From the NCBI GenBank assembly GCA_947623455.1, contig OX392530.1:35247405-35311404 (forward strand): a stretch of 64,000 nucleotides of DNA, given 5' to 3'. The DNA comes from Mimachlamys varia (taxonomy: Eukaryota > Mollusca > Bivalvia > Pectinida > Pectinidae). The notes under the pieces were generated by a model. The model had not been told where the DNA came from and ran no database searches. It saw only the letters and a list, made by a program, of their open reading frames with translations. Position numbers and translations under genes: made by a program. Shown in pieces: positions 48,520 to 60,400 of this stretch (position 1 is the stretch's first letter; each line of letters begins with the position of its first letter).

Positions 48520-50613
48520 TTTAAAGTAGGTATAAAATCCAAGATGGCCGCGATGACGTAAAACAGCCATATTTCAAAAACCGTTTGTTGTTCAGAGCTT
48601 ATGTAATGATATTATTGTAGGCATATGCCAAATCTAGGGGTTTTTTTGTCACACATATAGGTACAAAAAAAGTTCACCATTGGGTCAAGTTTTCAAAAAT
48701 TAAAAAAAAAATTAAGTTTTTGTATTTTTCATTTTTTTTTGGAAAATTGTTTTCACTAATCAATACAAAAAAATCTTTCTGATGAATTTGATGATTTCAG
48801 TTTTTCTGTAACACATGCGGTTTCCGGTATACGCAATTTTGAATTTTCCCCTATATCTAATATGATCGTGGGATAGTCCCGACTAAAATTTGATATTTTA
48901 AGTTGATTCATAATCCAAGATGTCCGCTATGACGTCATACTTTAAAATGTTAAAATGGCTATATCTCAACAAAGAAAAATCAGAGAATACCAAAGCGTCA
49001 ACAAAACCATAATCCGAACTCGAAATCGATTAAACCAGGGACCAGGTGTTTCGGAAGAGTAAGCGTCTTCTGCTTCTTCGACGACACCCGCCATGTAAAT
49101 CTAGGTCACATCCAAGAAAGCATCAATCCTCAAAATGAGAACCGAGTCATCATTGTCATTGTACAACAAGTAAACACACTATCAAGCAAATTCAAAAACG
49201 TCCATCTTCATATCACACATAGATACAGAATATGTCTCGATGATATCAAGATGGCGACCATAAAACTTGCCCATAGTCTTCATCAACCTGCATTTCTCGA
49301 ATACCTGTGCCGTTCGTCAGCAGTCGACATCTATCACGAAAATCGCGATATTCAGAGCAAGCCCTAGAATAACGAATCAACTACGACATGTAAACGCCAT
49401 AGGATGGAGAAGCAGGGTTTTTACTATCAAGAAAGGGAAAGTTCACGATCGGAAAATCGAAATCGTTACGTTTATCATACAGCTTAGTATTAAGTTGCCC
49501 GTGTTGGTCATAGTAAGTAAGTAAAGATCGAGGTAAGAAGCTGATGTAGGAGAGTATGTTGTGTCTTTAATCTCAAGTTCAGTAGGGTATATACGATCGA
49601 CTAGGTCAGCAAACTTCTTGTTGTTTATAGACAACACATCGTCGATATACCTGAAAGTGAAATTGAAAGATTTGGCAAGGTTTTTGTTACCCGTCCTGAT
49701 AAGCCCCTCGACAACACCGTTTAATGTCCTGATGTTATAATTGTATCTTATTGTAGATTACATCTTTGGAAAAGTTTCTTGTTCTACAAGTTATTAGAAA
49801 ATATGTCTCGTAAAAAGCGCAGCAGAGTTCAAAGTTAATCTATTTTTAGAAATGCTTAATTTTTCATTATTTTTGATTTTTTTTTGACAGACCAATAGAG
49901 TATGCAATTCCAATAAAATGGATGGCTTCAGTGTCTTGATAGCACTTTCGGTTAAGGTAGTACGTCATTTTGAAAACTTCCCTTTATATCCTATATTAAA
50001 AATCGTTTTACATTTTAAACTTCTTCTCAAATTTCAACGTTGGGATTCAGCTCAAACTTGTCAAAAATGATCGTGGGATAGTCCCGACTAAAGTTTGATA
50101 TTTTTAAATTGATTCAAAATCCATGATGGCCGCCATGACATTTAACCGTTTAATGTACCGATGTTACAAAGGTATATTATTGTTGATTATATCTGGGGAA
50201 AAATTTCTTGTTCTACAAGTTATTACAAAATATGTCTTGTAAAAAAGTGGATTAAAGGTCAAAGTAAATCTATATTTAAACTTTTTTTATTTTTATTTTT
50301 TGGAAAAAAACTGATTATACAGATAAAGCATGTCATTCCGATGACATTAAAACCTGTGTTGTCTTGATAACACTTCCGGTTAAGGTACATTGTAGTATAC
50401 CATTTTGAACATGTCCCTATATATTCTATATTAAAAATCGTTTTACATTTTAAACCTCTTCTCAAATTCCAACCGTGGGATTCAGCTCAGCTCATCCTGA
50501 GATAGTCCCGACAAAAGTTAGCAATTTTAAAGTTGATTCAAAATCCAAGATGGCCGCCATGACGTCATAACTAAAATTGTTAAAATAACTATATCTCAAA
50601 AACCGTTTAATGT
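48520..50613. repeat. ~430-bp tandem repeat family, interrupted
   Basis: Copies share AAAATCCAAGATGGCCGCCA, TATATCTCAAAAACCGTTTA, GGGATAGTCCCGAC and TTGTTCTACAAGTTATTA. Landmarks recur at 49720, 50147 and 50604 (spacing 427 and 457). Degenerate pieces lie at 48520 and 48890. A further piece resumes at 52352 after the inserted element. No coding signal. Confidence 0.75.
48971..49717 (-). mobile_element. 5'-truncated dead reverse-transcriptase element
   Basis: The minus strand encodes KSFNFTFRYIDDVLSINNKK, then FADLVDRIYPTELEIKDTT and ASYLDLYL. After a frameshift it continues NPASPSYGVYMS, a stop, LIRYSRACSEYRDF, and ends FYGRHLDIIETYSVSM...FEFA-stop. YIDD is the polymerase catalytic box. The pattern is that of a Penelope-like or related retroelement family with a YIDDVL...YGVY.SQLIRY order. 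The insert splits the 430-bp repeat between CTCAA and ACCGTTTAATG. Confidence 0.75.
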
Positions 50614-52347
50614 GTAGTCGGGACGGGTTATTCACTAGTTTCAATGACTTACATTGTTATAGATGTCACACGGTAGATAATTTTACAAATACTCTCAGTC
50701 TGGCGTGGTACAGATTGTTGATACAGCGTCATGGTTTATAGAATATTGGTTGTAGGGATTTTTGTTGTTCTCTCAGGTAGTGTTTATACCGATAGTCGGC
50801 CATATTGGCACTTTGTTTTTGTCTAGTATAGTTATAGTAAGCTCATTCCCATTGGCGGAATAAAAGCGATCCACCGATGAGAATCGCCCGGGGTTTATAA
50901 AAAGCCGAGATTTTACATGTGCGGTGCAGACAGAGCCAGACAGCTCGTCACGCAAGACCTATGTCCAGATAAGGATGGGTTGACTGCCACGTTAGTTATT
51001 AGGGCTGGACGGCCTATGGGTATAGTTATCCAGTATCAGCGGTGACATATTGCACGTGAATTTATAAGGTGTCATGTCTTGTTATCCAACATGCAAAACA
51101 GCTGATAGCAGAGCTGGTACAGCTCATGTTTCCTTCCGTATGTTATAGCAGGGCTGAGGACAGCTCACATATTTCTCTTCTGTTTGTTGTAATAGACCTT
51201 TTAGCACTTAAATAGGCCTCACTAGTGTCTAGTTGGCAGTTTTATCGACTTCAGAGAGAAACACTATAGCAGTATAGGAGCTTTTTAGGTGACACATATA
51301 TATATATGTATAGAAAGGCTGGGCTTTAACATAAATTTAGTGTTGGGAAGAAATATTGATACTTAAGCTTCTTGTAAAATATAAGCTATTGCAAAGATAT
51401 TACTTAGCCATAGTTCAGGTTCACCTGTATCGAACCGTCCAGAACATAACCTCCCACTACCACAATTGGTACAATTTTGACAGATTTTCAGTGATATCTA
51501 CAAATTCAGATATTGTATTTGGAATGTTTCTTGATTTTTGACAAAGAGTACTATGTTGGTTCATTTTCAGAAATAAAAATTATACTATGTGATTTTGTTT
51601 TAAAAATATAACGCAAAACTTTCAAGGGAATTTTGTCCGTTTTTCAGCCATGAGCCCTACCCCAATTGGTACACCGTATCACAGGTCATGGAATCTGTTT
51701 TTATTTCGATTCATGAATGTGTCTATTGCAACAACAAAAAATCTGCTAATTTAAACACCATACTAAACTACAGTTTTACCTATCCACTTTGATATTTTTC
51801 GGTTATAAGGACCAAAAATCTACATTTAAATTTGCTTAAAATTACCCCTTCAAAATTCGCCAAAATGTCGTCGACGTACGGCGTTTTTACTGGGTTTCTG
51901 ATATATTGACGTTGATGGCATCGTGTGGTTGTAAATTGTTTCCAGAAAATAACAATATTCATTTTCAAGAACTTTTCAACCATTTTGTGACCGTGTACCA
52001 AATGGGGTAGCGTGATGTTAGGAATACTGTAGATCAAATTAGGTTGTTAATTTATTTTTTTATATTACTTTTGTACACGTCCCTATTCTGCAAAGGCAAC
52101 TTTCTTTATAATTGTTACTGTTTGATTATTTTACACTGTTGATAAATTCTGGCACTGTTATTTCTGACTCGAAGTTTTCATTTCTTTAATCTCCCGCCTG
52201 ATAGAAAAGAACCCGGTAGAAGAGGGATGATGAGGAATAGGTGTCTGACATATGAGATCACAAAATAATACACAACGCAAAGTACATTTCATGCCAATTA
52301 TATCCGGGATTGACACCTATTCAACATAAATCCCCACTTCTACTACA
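50614..52347. mobile_element. 1734-bp TG...CA element (solo LTR or short LTR element)
   Basis: Starts TGTAGT and ends ACTACA, perfect 6-bp inverted ends, and is flanked on both sides by AATG (50610-50613 and 52348-52351). Its removal restores the repeat order CCGTTTAATG / ACCGATGTTACAAAGG seen intact at 50147. GGTTTATAAAAAGCC at about 50893 is a TATA-like promoter. No open frame of note, so a solo LTR is the best reading; a non-autonomous element is the alternative. Confidence 0.7.
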
Positions 52348-52351
52348 AATG

Positions 52352-52620
52352 AACCGATGTTACAAAGGTATATTATTATAGATTACATCTGGGGACAACC
52401 TTTTTCTTCTTCAAGTTATTACAAAATATGTCTTGTAAAAAAGTGGGTCAAAGGTCAAAGTTAATCTATATTTAGAATTTTTTAATTTTTTTTTATTATA
52501 CAGATCAATTGAGCATGTCATTCCGATGACATTAATACCTATGTTGTCTTGATAACACTTCCGGTTAAAATAGCATGCCATTTTAAAAATTTCGCTTTGT
52601 ATTCTTTTTATAAAAACGGT
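52352..52620. repeat. Displaced right part of the 430-bp repeat
   Basis: ACCGATGTTACAAAGGTATA, ACAAAATATGTCTTGTAAAA and CACTTCCGGTTAA follow in the same order as at 50155-50390, confirming that the TG...CA element split a repeat copy. Confidence 0.75.
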
Positions 52621-53599
52621 TTTGGTTAGGGGTAGCTCGCTATCAGTGGTAGAAGGGAAGTAGTTCTTAAAGTGTATGTAAAAGCCCTTTAAACAATCTT
52701 CTTCTCACTAACCGAAAGACCATAGGTGCTGATGTTTGGCCAGTGCGTTCCGGCAACAGATTGCTACAAAGATTCCCCATATAAATGACCTGTTAAACTT
52801 TCAAGGTTACAGGGGTCATATACTTGTATGTAGATAACTTTGAATAACTTCGCAATAACCAACAACAATGATTTAGATTATAGGTGAAAAGCCCATCAAA
52901 TTGTTAGCCAACAATTTCTAGTTTCACATCAGAATTAATGTATCATTGATTACTATATCAACGAAATGAACGTATGCTACATGTACATTTGATATGTATT
53001 TGTTTCGCTTTAATTAATGACTGAATTACTTCAGACAACACAAAAGGTTTGCTGTTTCAATGCATATTAGCTATAATATTTGAAACATTTTGGGCATCTA
53101 TGTTTTCGTGGGATATAAAAACATGCACTGCGAGGAATAAACTTGATAGAAATTTCTCTTTAATTTTTTTTACACATAAGTTCCACGGAAAGTCTGGCCA
53201 TGATCTATCGTCCTGAATATATTTTCTAAAGCGAAAATATATATTTTACTCATGCAATATTTCTTCACGAAAATTTCAGGCGAAGTTCGGTAAAAAAGGA
53301 AACACGTAAAAAGTTCACGTGGAATTCATATGAAATATTCAAAGTGAAATTCATGTGAACAAAATGCATTTGAAGTATATGATATGAAAAAGCATGCTGC
53401 ATTAATAAATACGATTCCTTTCTTTACAAGCGACTGTAATACAATTATGCGATTCTTTATTGTGCAGAACGTATGACATAGTATTAAATATAATTTCTAT
53501 ATTATATGTTAGTATGCCATATTATTAAGTATGATGCTTATACACTTTAGGTTAGGGTAGTATGATATATTATAGTGTAACTTGTTTAAACCGGATGTT
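52621..53599. other. Intergenic DNA, nothing firm seen
   Basis: AT-rich spacer between the repeat nest and gene C. No exon or RNA recognised. Confidence 0.5.
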
Positions 53600-53705
53600 A
53601 TTTATTTATTGTTTTATCTGTGTTCAGAGGGAACTATTGGGACCGATCTGTAAGGCCGGAATAGACAGAGAGTCAGATTAGACAGGGACCATTTAGACAA
53701 GTTAT
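53600..53705. repeat. Dispersed repeat, copy 1
   Basis: GACCGATCTGTAAGGCCGGA and GATTAGACAGGGACC...TTTAGACA correspond to 55390-55470. It is a short interspersed family with TTTAGACA/GGACC motifs. Confidence 0.5.
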
Positions 53706-53851
53706 ACTGTATCAAGTATGATTCTTTATGATTATAACCAAATACTATTTTTATCCAACATCCTATGACAGCTTTTCATTTCTGGCACACAGGTTAAAAC
53801 TTCTAGGAATTTAAAACGTTTTGGTTCCAATGAAAGGAATTTAATGTCATA

Positions 53852-53857
53852 TTTATT
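53852..53857 (-). terminator. Candidate polyadenylation signal of gene C
   Basis: AATAAA on the minus strand about 360 bp past the stop codon. Tentative. Confidence 0.35.
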
Positions 53858-54214
53858 TTATTATCTTTAGTGAAATTAAAAAAAAATCAAGAGATTGCGT
53901 CTATAATGATAAAAAATGCACTAATTTAAGTAATGTGGTACTCATCATTCGTTTGAAAACCTCTACATATCAGTAATATTATTCTCTACATGTAAATACA
54001 ATGGCAAATCCTCAGGTAAGGTATCAAGACAAGTGTACTGAAGCTGTGAACAAACAGGACCATCACAATTTCCTCACCAAGTGTTGGAACAAACCTCCAG
54101 AGTCAGGTTATTATCGTGATCATCATCAACCTTCTGTTATTCGATAAGTTAGAAGCTGTAAACACAGAAATGTAACACTTGTGTCCAGAAAAAACAATGC
54201 ACAGAATCTTTACA

Positions 54215-57200
54215 TCATGGATTGTTCTGGTAAACTGCTTCTTCGTTTTGGTATGCGTTGTAGCAACTGTTGTTCATTGTTCGAAAATAGGCTTTCACAG
54301 CATCCCATGTATATTGGTACTGGTCCTGAAACATCAACATCAGTAAAACAATTACATTTCATCATATAAATGTATTCAATTGTTACAGTAGGACTAAATA
54401 TGACACGATCTTAAACATTGCTTTTTCTATGTAACTATATCCTTTTAGGTTGTATAGTGTGATATATGAAATAATAAATACCATAGAAGCAACAAACTGT
54501 GGACGCCGGATCTGCAGCTGCCTTGTGGTAGCGTACACGTCCATATCTGACTCAGTGTCCAGTCTCTCCAACGTTGTACTAATCAGACAATACAGGCCAC
54601 AGCGTTTTGATCCATCCCTGAACAACAACACAAATCCAATATCAATAGCTACCTGCAGTAAACATATTTAAATTTTGTGGAGAAGTAGTTTCCACATTTA
54701 TTTTCTTAAAAAGGTTATCTTTTCATGAGAGAAAATATAACGCTCTTTAATAATAAAATCATTCCTTTGTACATATTACGACTTTCTATAGCGTATAGGC
54801 TATTCACAATCAATAATAATAGTATATTCCTTTGTTCATATAACGACTTTCTATAACTTATATAATATGCATATTCAATGATAATAATTTTCCTTTATAC
54901 ATATTATGACTTTCTATAGCTTATATGGTATGATAATCTTTGCTCTGAGTAGGAATTCTTCTAGAAGGTATCTGAAAAAAATTAATTTGATTGTATTGTT
55001 TTTGAACGATGACGTACACACACGTAACCACGATTGGTGCGTCCTCCTGAGACATCATCCATGCCTCTACCAGATAATGGAGTTTACACAGGACAATCTG
55101 ATTTGATGGAATGGCCGAATCCTTTGTCCAACTATTGACCTGGAACAGCTTGACACTATGATTAGTCTGACATTGCTGAAACGAAACCAACACTATATAT
55201 TATAATTTGATCAGCTACTGCTTTCTGATATATACAAAGGATGCATAATGCAGGGATGAAGAAAGTACGGTTAATGGGAATATATTTAATGTAAAATGTA
55301 TTTACAGCAAAATCTGTTTAAACCTGATGTCGACAGGACCAAAACATTGACTAGTTTACACAGTTGTCCGAAATAAGATATATATTAAGAGGGAAATACC
55401 GGGACCAAATAATAAGGCCGGGATATATAGGATTTCGGATTAGACACGGGGCTGGTTTAGACAGGTCTGACTTGTACACAATGTTTGTATTAACCTTATG
55501 ATTGATCTCCAGCATTGATGCAGTGATGCCATCATCACATTGTTCAACTGACATCGACCGTATCTCAAACGGAGGAGCAGACTTGACCTTGGATTGCTCG
55601 GGCCACCACGGAGTTTCCTGATATAACAAAATGTTTTTCACATTTTGATTATTTTATACAGTCGTAAAGTTTGAAGTTTGTAAAAATGTTTCAAACACAC
55701 CTATAGTATTTTTTTATTTTGATTTTATCTAAGTTTATTGTGACTGCACATGTTTAATTTTCCAAGTGTCGGAAATTTTACATATATTTGTATGTAGAGT
55801 CTATTCGTCCCAAATCATTTATCAATTCCTTATAAATTATTGGCTGAAGTTAACTTAGAGAGATGAGTGCGCTTCTTTAAATAATTAAAATGTGTATCAA
55901 TATATATTATTTTGTAAAGGTGATAAATCAGTCACTGGTATAAATTTGTTAGCTACTGTTAACAGAATGTTCAGAGAGTTGATAATGGTTTTAATGGAAA
56001 CTACATTTACAATGTACAAGTCACAGAGAGTTGTATTTATTCTGATACAGCTAATATATTACATGCACATGTAGCCAAACATGTAAAAACAGCAGTCATG
56101 ACTTCAATATGAATATTTTTTGGGGAAAAACACAATAACAACCTTTGAATGAGAGACCCGTTAATGATCCTGGTATCAACCGACCTTTCCGTCAACAGAA
56201 TCCTCCAGACAGACGATAGTACTTGAGCGATAGTCATTCACCATGGTCCAGAAATTCACAAGTGTATGTGGCAGAGGGAACTGAGTTACCAAGTACTTCA
56301 GATGGTGCCGGAAGCTCTGGTGTTCATGCATGAAAACAAGTTTTAACTTTAACAAACACTCATAAAAAGGAGAGGTTTTAGGGCGTCAACATAAGGAATG
56401 TTTCGTTTGGGGAGGTTGCAGAATGTCAATTTCGATGAATGTTTAGGAATTTAAAGTTTACAAATGTGCAAATGAAATATTAAAACAAATGAAGCATTGA
56501 ATAATAAAGATATTTTTTTCACTGAAGTAAACTATTTAAATTATATAACTAATAACGGAATTGCCTGGTGCTGCATTGCACCTTTGGCCTCTGCAGGTAT
56601 ATGCAGATGGCAAATGTGATGAGCCGAACATGAATTAATATCTTGCGTCGAATCCAATGCCATGACACAATAATATCTGCGATATTTGCTAGGACATTAT
56701 GAAAAATACATTTGAATTCTTCGTAAAATCCAATTTTTATTGCAATTTTGAAAAAAAATCATCACACTCGAAAATCCTACTATATGTTACATGTAAATGT
56801 TGTATATAACGAAACATTTAATTAATATGTGTATCAATATAACGCGTAGAGATGGACTCTACAATTGTATCTGCAATGTGTTCATACCGGAAGTTTAACG
56901 GCGTTGATGTAGTTAGTCGTCTGAGAAATCACCGAGCATAAGATTACTCTGTAATTGTCGTCTGTTACAAGAAACAAATGCACATATCAAATGTGAAACT
57001 AAAATTAATTTTTTTAGAAAAAATATTTATGATAATACTGACAGAGTTGCCGTTTCTTTAATTGACATTAAGAAACGAAAATTTTCATAATTAAAACAGC
57101 TATTCAATTCTCTATTTTATCCTGTATTTGAAATGTCAACTCTTACAAGGTATTGTAATAATAACGTTAATTTCATTACGGAAAACAATGTCGAATGACA

Positions 57201-57408
57201 TTTGTTTTTAATGTATAATATCAAAGAAACCTTAGAAAATCGTCTGATATTTTTTAGACAAGGCCCCTTCATATACATATAATCGTTTAAGTAAGTATTG
57301 TGTACCTGGTAGAATATCCATGTCGCGGTTCTTGTCCCTGTTCTCTGTAGACTTGGCAGACACGTATTTTAAACGTTTCTCACTGAATGCCTTGACGTCT
57401 TTAAGAGT
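54215..57408 (-). CDS. Gene C linker and D2: pseudo-phosphatase domain exons
   Basis: Seven exons beginning with the linker ENRDKNRDMDILP. D2 replaces the WPD loop by SWTKDSAIP and the HCSAGxGRTG loop by TCVDGSKRCG, with no Q-loop motif evident. It ends QYQYTWDAVKAYFRTMNN and then a short acidic tail with EAVYQNNP. Loss of the WPD loop predicts a non-catalytic, regulatory or binding role, as in most receptor-phosphatase D2 domains. Confidence 0.85.
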
Positions 57409-60400
57409 CTGTGAAATAATTATTTAATTAATAATCATTTCAGATTGAAAAGAAGGAGGAAAATGAATAAGTCTCCATGTAAATCTTTCCTTTGTTCATA
57501 TTTTGCCCCAAGTTTGATCGATTTTCAGTTCGGATTAAGATTTTGTTACTGCCTCGGTATTCTCTTATCTTTTTTTAGTGGTGATATTGAGCGTTTCTTA
57601 AATTATTCTGATGTACCTGGAATTCCTTACTGCGTTGTTTTTGATTTACAGGAACTTCATAAACATCGCTTTCGCCTGAGCTGATTACTTCTGTCTTTGT
57701 TTGAAGGCTGTTCGGGAAGTTGAGTCCTTCTAGGAGAGCCAGATGGAGTGCTTTGTATTGTTTCTGGAAATATACACACAGCTTTGATCGTAAGGCAAGA
57801 TTGTAAAATCATGGTAATGTTACTGGATTATACAGTCCACACTTAATGAGAATGTCGATTCTCAAGAGACGTTTTATTTAACTCAATTTAGATATCCTAC
57901 ATATCTTTAATTTTTTTTTGTGTATTATATAACAAACACACTGGTCATTGTATAATACATACCACAGTTTGGACCATATTCATTCGATTGTTCCTCATGA
58001 TTTTAACATATCCATGCATGTCTATCATGTCTGCCGTCTTTCCTGCTTCCAACAAGGCATCTAATGCTATCAGAGTTCCTGTCCTCCCGATTCCAGCACT
58101 GTGCAAAATATGATACATATTTTGAGATTATATTATTTAGATTTAAATATGACACTTATTTAGAGATAGTATGATATAAGTTTGATATATATTTAGAGAT
58201 GCTATGATTTAAATATGGCTCGTATTTACTGATGATATGATTCAAATATACGTACGACATTTATTTAGTGATGATATAATTGGAATATGACACATATTTA
58301 CTGATGACATTCTGTTAGTATGGTACTCGTTTAGAGCTATGATTTTAAAATGACACTTATTTATAGATAATGTGATTTAGGCTAATATAAATATAAAAAA
58401 TGAGCACTATTTGAGTAGATGAAATTCTTGCATCACTTTCGATAAACGATTAGCATTTGCAGTTGAATGAATATTTATTTAGTTTATTTATGAATTTTAA
58501 CAAAAATTACTGCAATAAGATGTTTTGAAGTGTAACAAAATGCTGTGGATATTGTCACTTGAATATATATATTATAACTTGTGTGTCATTTTACCTGCAA
58601 TGGACAACCAGTGGTCCCTCTCCTTTAGTCCGCAAACGCGTCATATGTCGGTGGAACATAACAAGTTCAAACACATCTGGAATGTCGTGGTCAGGCCATT
58701 TTGTGTAGTGAAACTGGTGTACTTGTCGTTCTTTGTGTTCCTGTGTTATATATAACAAATCATCTGTGATAATGTTGCTACCGTTGACATTCGTATTTTT
58801 TTAAAAGTGAATTGCTACATTTAAAACAATTGTCGGCATCTTTATCAATTTCTCCCAATGGCATTATGAACACGATAGACTTTTTAAAATAATCGGCTGC
58901 GTCTTAAAACCTTTTAAACAAAATATAACAATCGTAATGTTATGAAAATTAGGCGTATTTTTTTTTAATTTAAAACATAATTAATTTTAAAAGAATAACA
59001 TATAAATCATTATAAATAATCAGATATACATTTTGTAAGAAGGTAACTGCTGAACCAATAGATAGTCTGCACAATGGAGACAGAACATGCGCTTTAACCA
59101 AAACAATATTTGACTTATTTTGTCTTAAAGATATACGCAAATGTCAGCATTTTAAATTTGTAAAATGTATTGTAAGGAAAACGACGCTAGGCCTAAAAAC
59201 CACACATATTATCTAACCATCAGTGTTTTCAAGTTATGGACATTTCCGATTGGGATAAGGCCAAGATCAATTACAACTTTTTTTAGGTCTACGGAGTTCT
59301 TAACAAATCTCATATGAGTGAACAGGAATAGAATAAATTGATTATCGAACTTTGAAATGATTTTCAGATTATGTTCATGAATTTTGCATCAAAGTAAAAG
59401 TTTAATGAATTTGACTTATTATCACAAGGCCATTTGGATGAAATCCGTCAATCTCTTAGCTTTAACTATTTATCCAATGTTTCCTCTTGGAAGACGGCTT
59501 CTTCCTATCAACTGCGAACTTGTTATCATCATGATAACTAGAGTTGTATTACATATCATAAAAGATAATTAGGAAAGGATACGATTCGTAGACTTGACAT
59601 ATATACATGAACAGCCTACTAGACAGATCCATACATTGTAATACTTACACGTCTATGTTTAAGCGTGATGACCCTCACGACGTAGAAGGCGTAATGTTTT
59701 TCGGAGTTCAGGGTGATGTTGAATGTCGCAGTGTTGATCGGGTCGTCCATGTTGGGCCAATACTTGTAGCATTTGTTCTGATTTAACAGTACGAGGAATG
59801 GAAACTCGGTTATAAACACTGTTTTATTGTTTCAGAATTACTAATTCAACACATCAAACAATTTATTTTATGTGATAATGATTTAAATTTTAACAAAATA
59901 GCAAATGGACTTATATTTTGATAAAATCAACGTGTAAGCTGTTATTAATTTTAAGTTATATTTTTGTTAAATCTATAGAAAACACATATAGCTTTACTTT
60001 TCCGAGGGTTTCATTTAGCTTAATTATAATCATGCAATATTTGTTGCATAAAAATCTTACTTTTCCATTTTCGTATAAATTAGCCAACATCGCTATCGTT
60101 TGACATTTCTGTTGCCAAATCATCAGCCAATACGTCTCATAAGTCTTTGTCTTTGGACCTACATTAAAAAAATTGCATAGTTTTAAATTATCCTTTTATT
60201 AACTCGTATGGTTTTCATTAAATATCTACTCTACTTGATAAAATGATATTGCTAAATGCAAAGGTATTGAACATAATTATAGATAAATTTCGTATGACCT
60301 ATTCAATCAATGCACTTTATTAAGAATGATTAAGAGTAATCAAGTTACCTTGAACTGCAATGTAGACTTTTGATCTGGATGTGCTCTACAAAAGTAAAAT

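Noticed and set aside
57445..57684. Plus-strand 79-codon frame
   Set aside because: It is partly antisense to a phosphatase exon (57650-57763) and otherwise intronic; no plus-strand gene signal.
58525..58755. Plus-strand 76-codon frame
   Set aside because: Antisense shadow of the WPD-loop exon of gene C.
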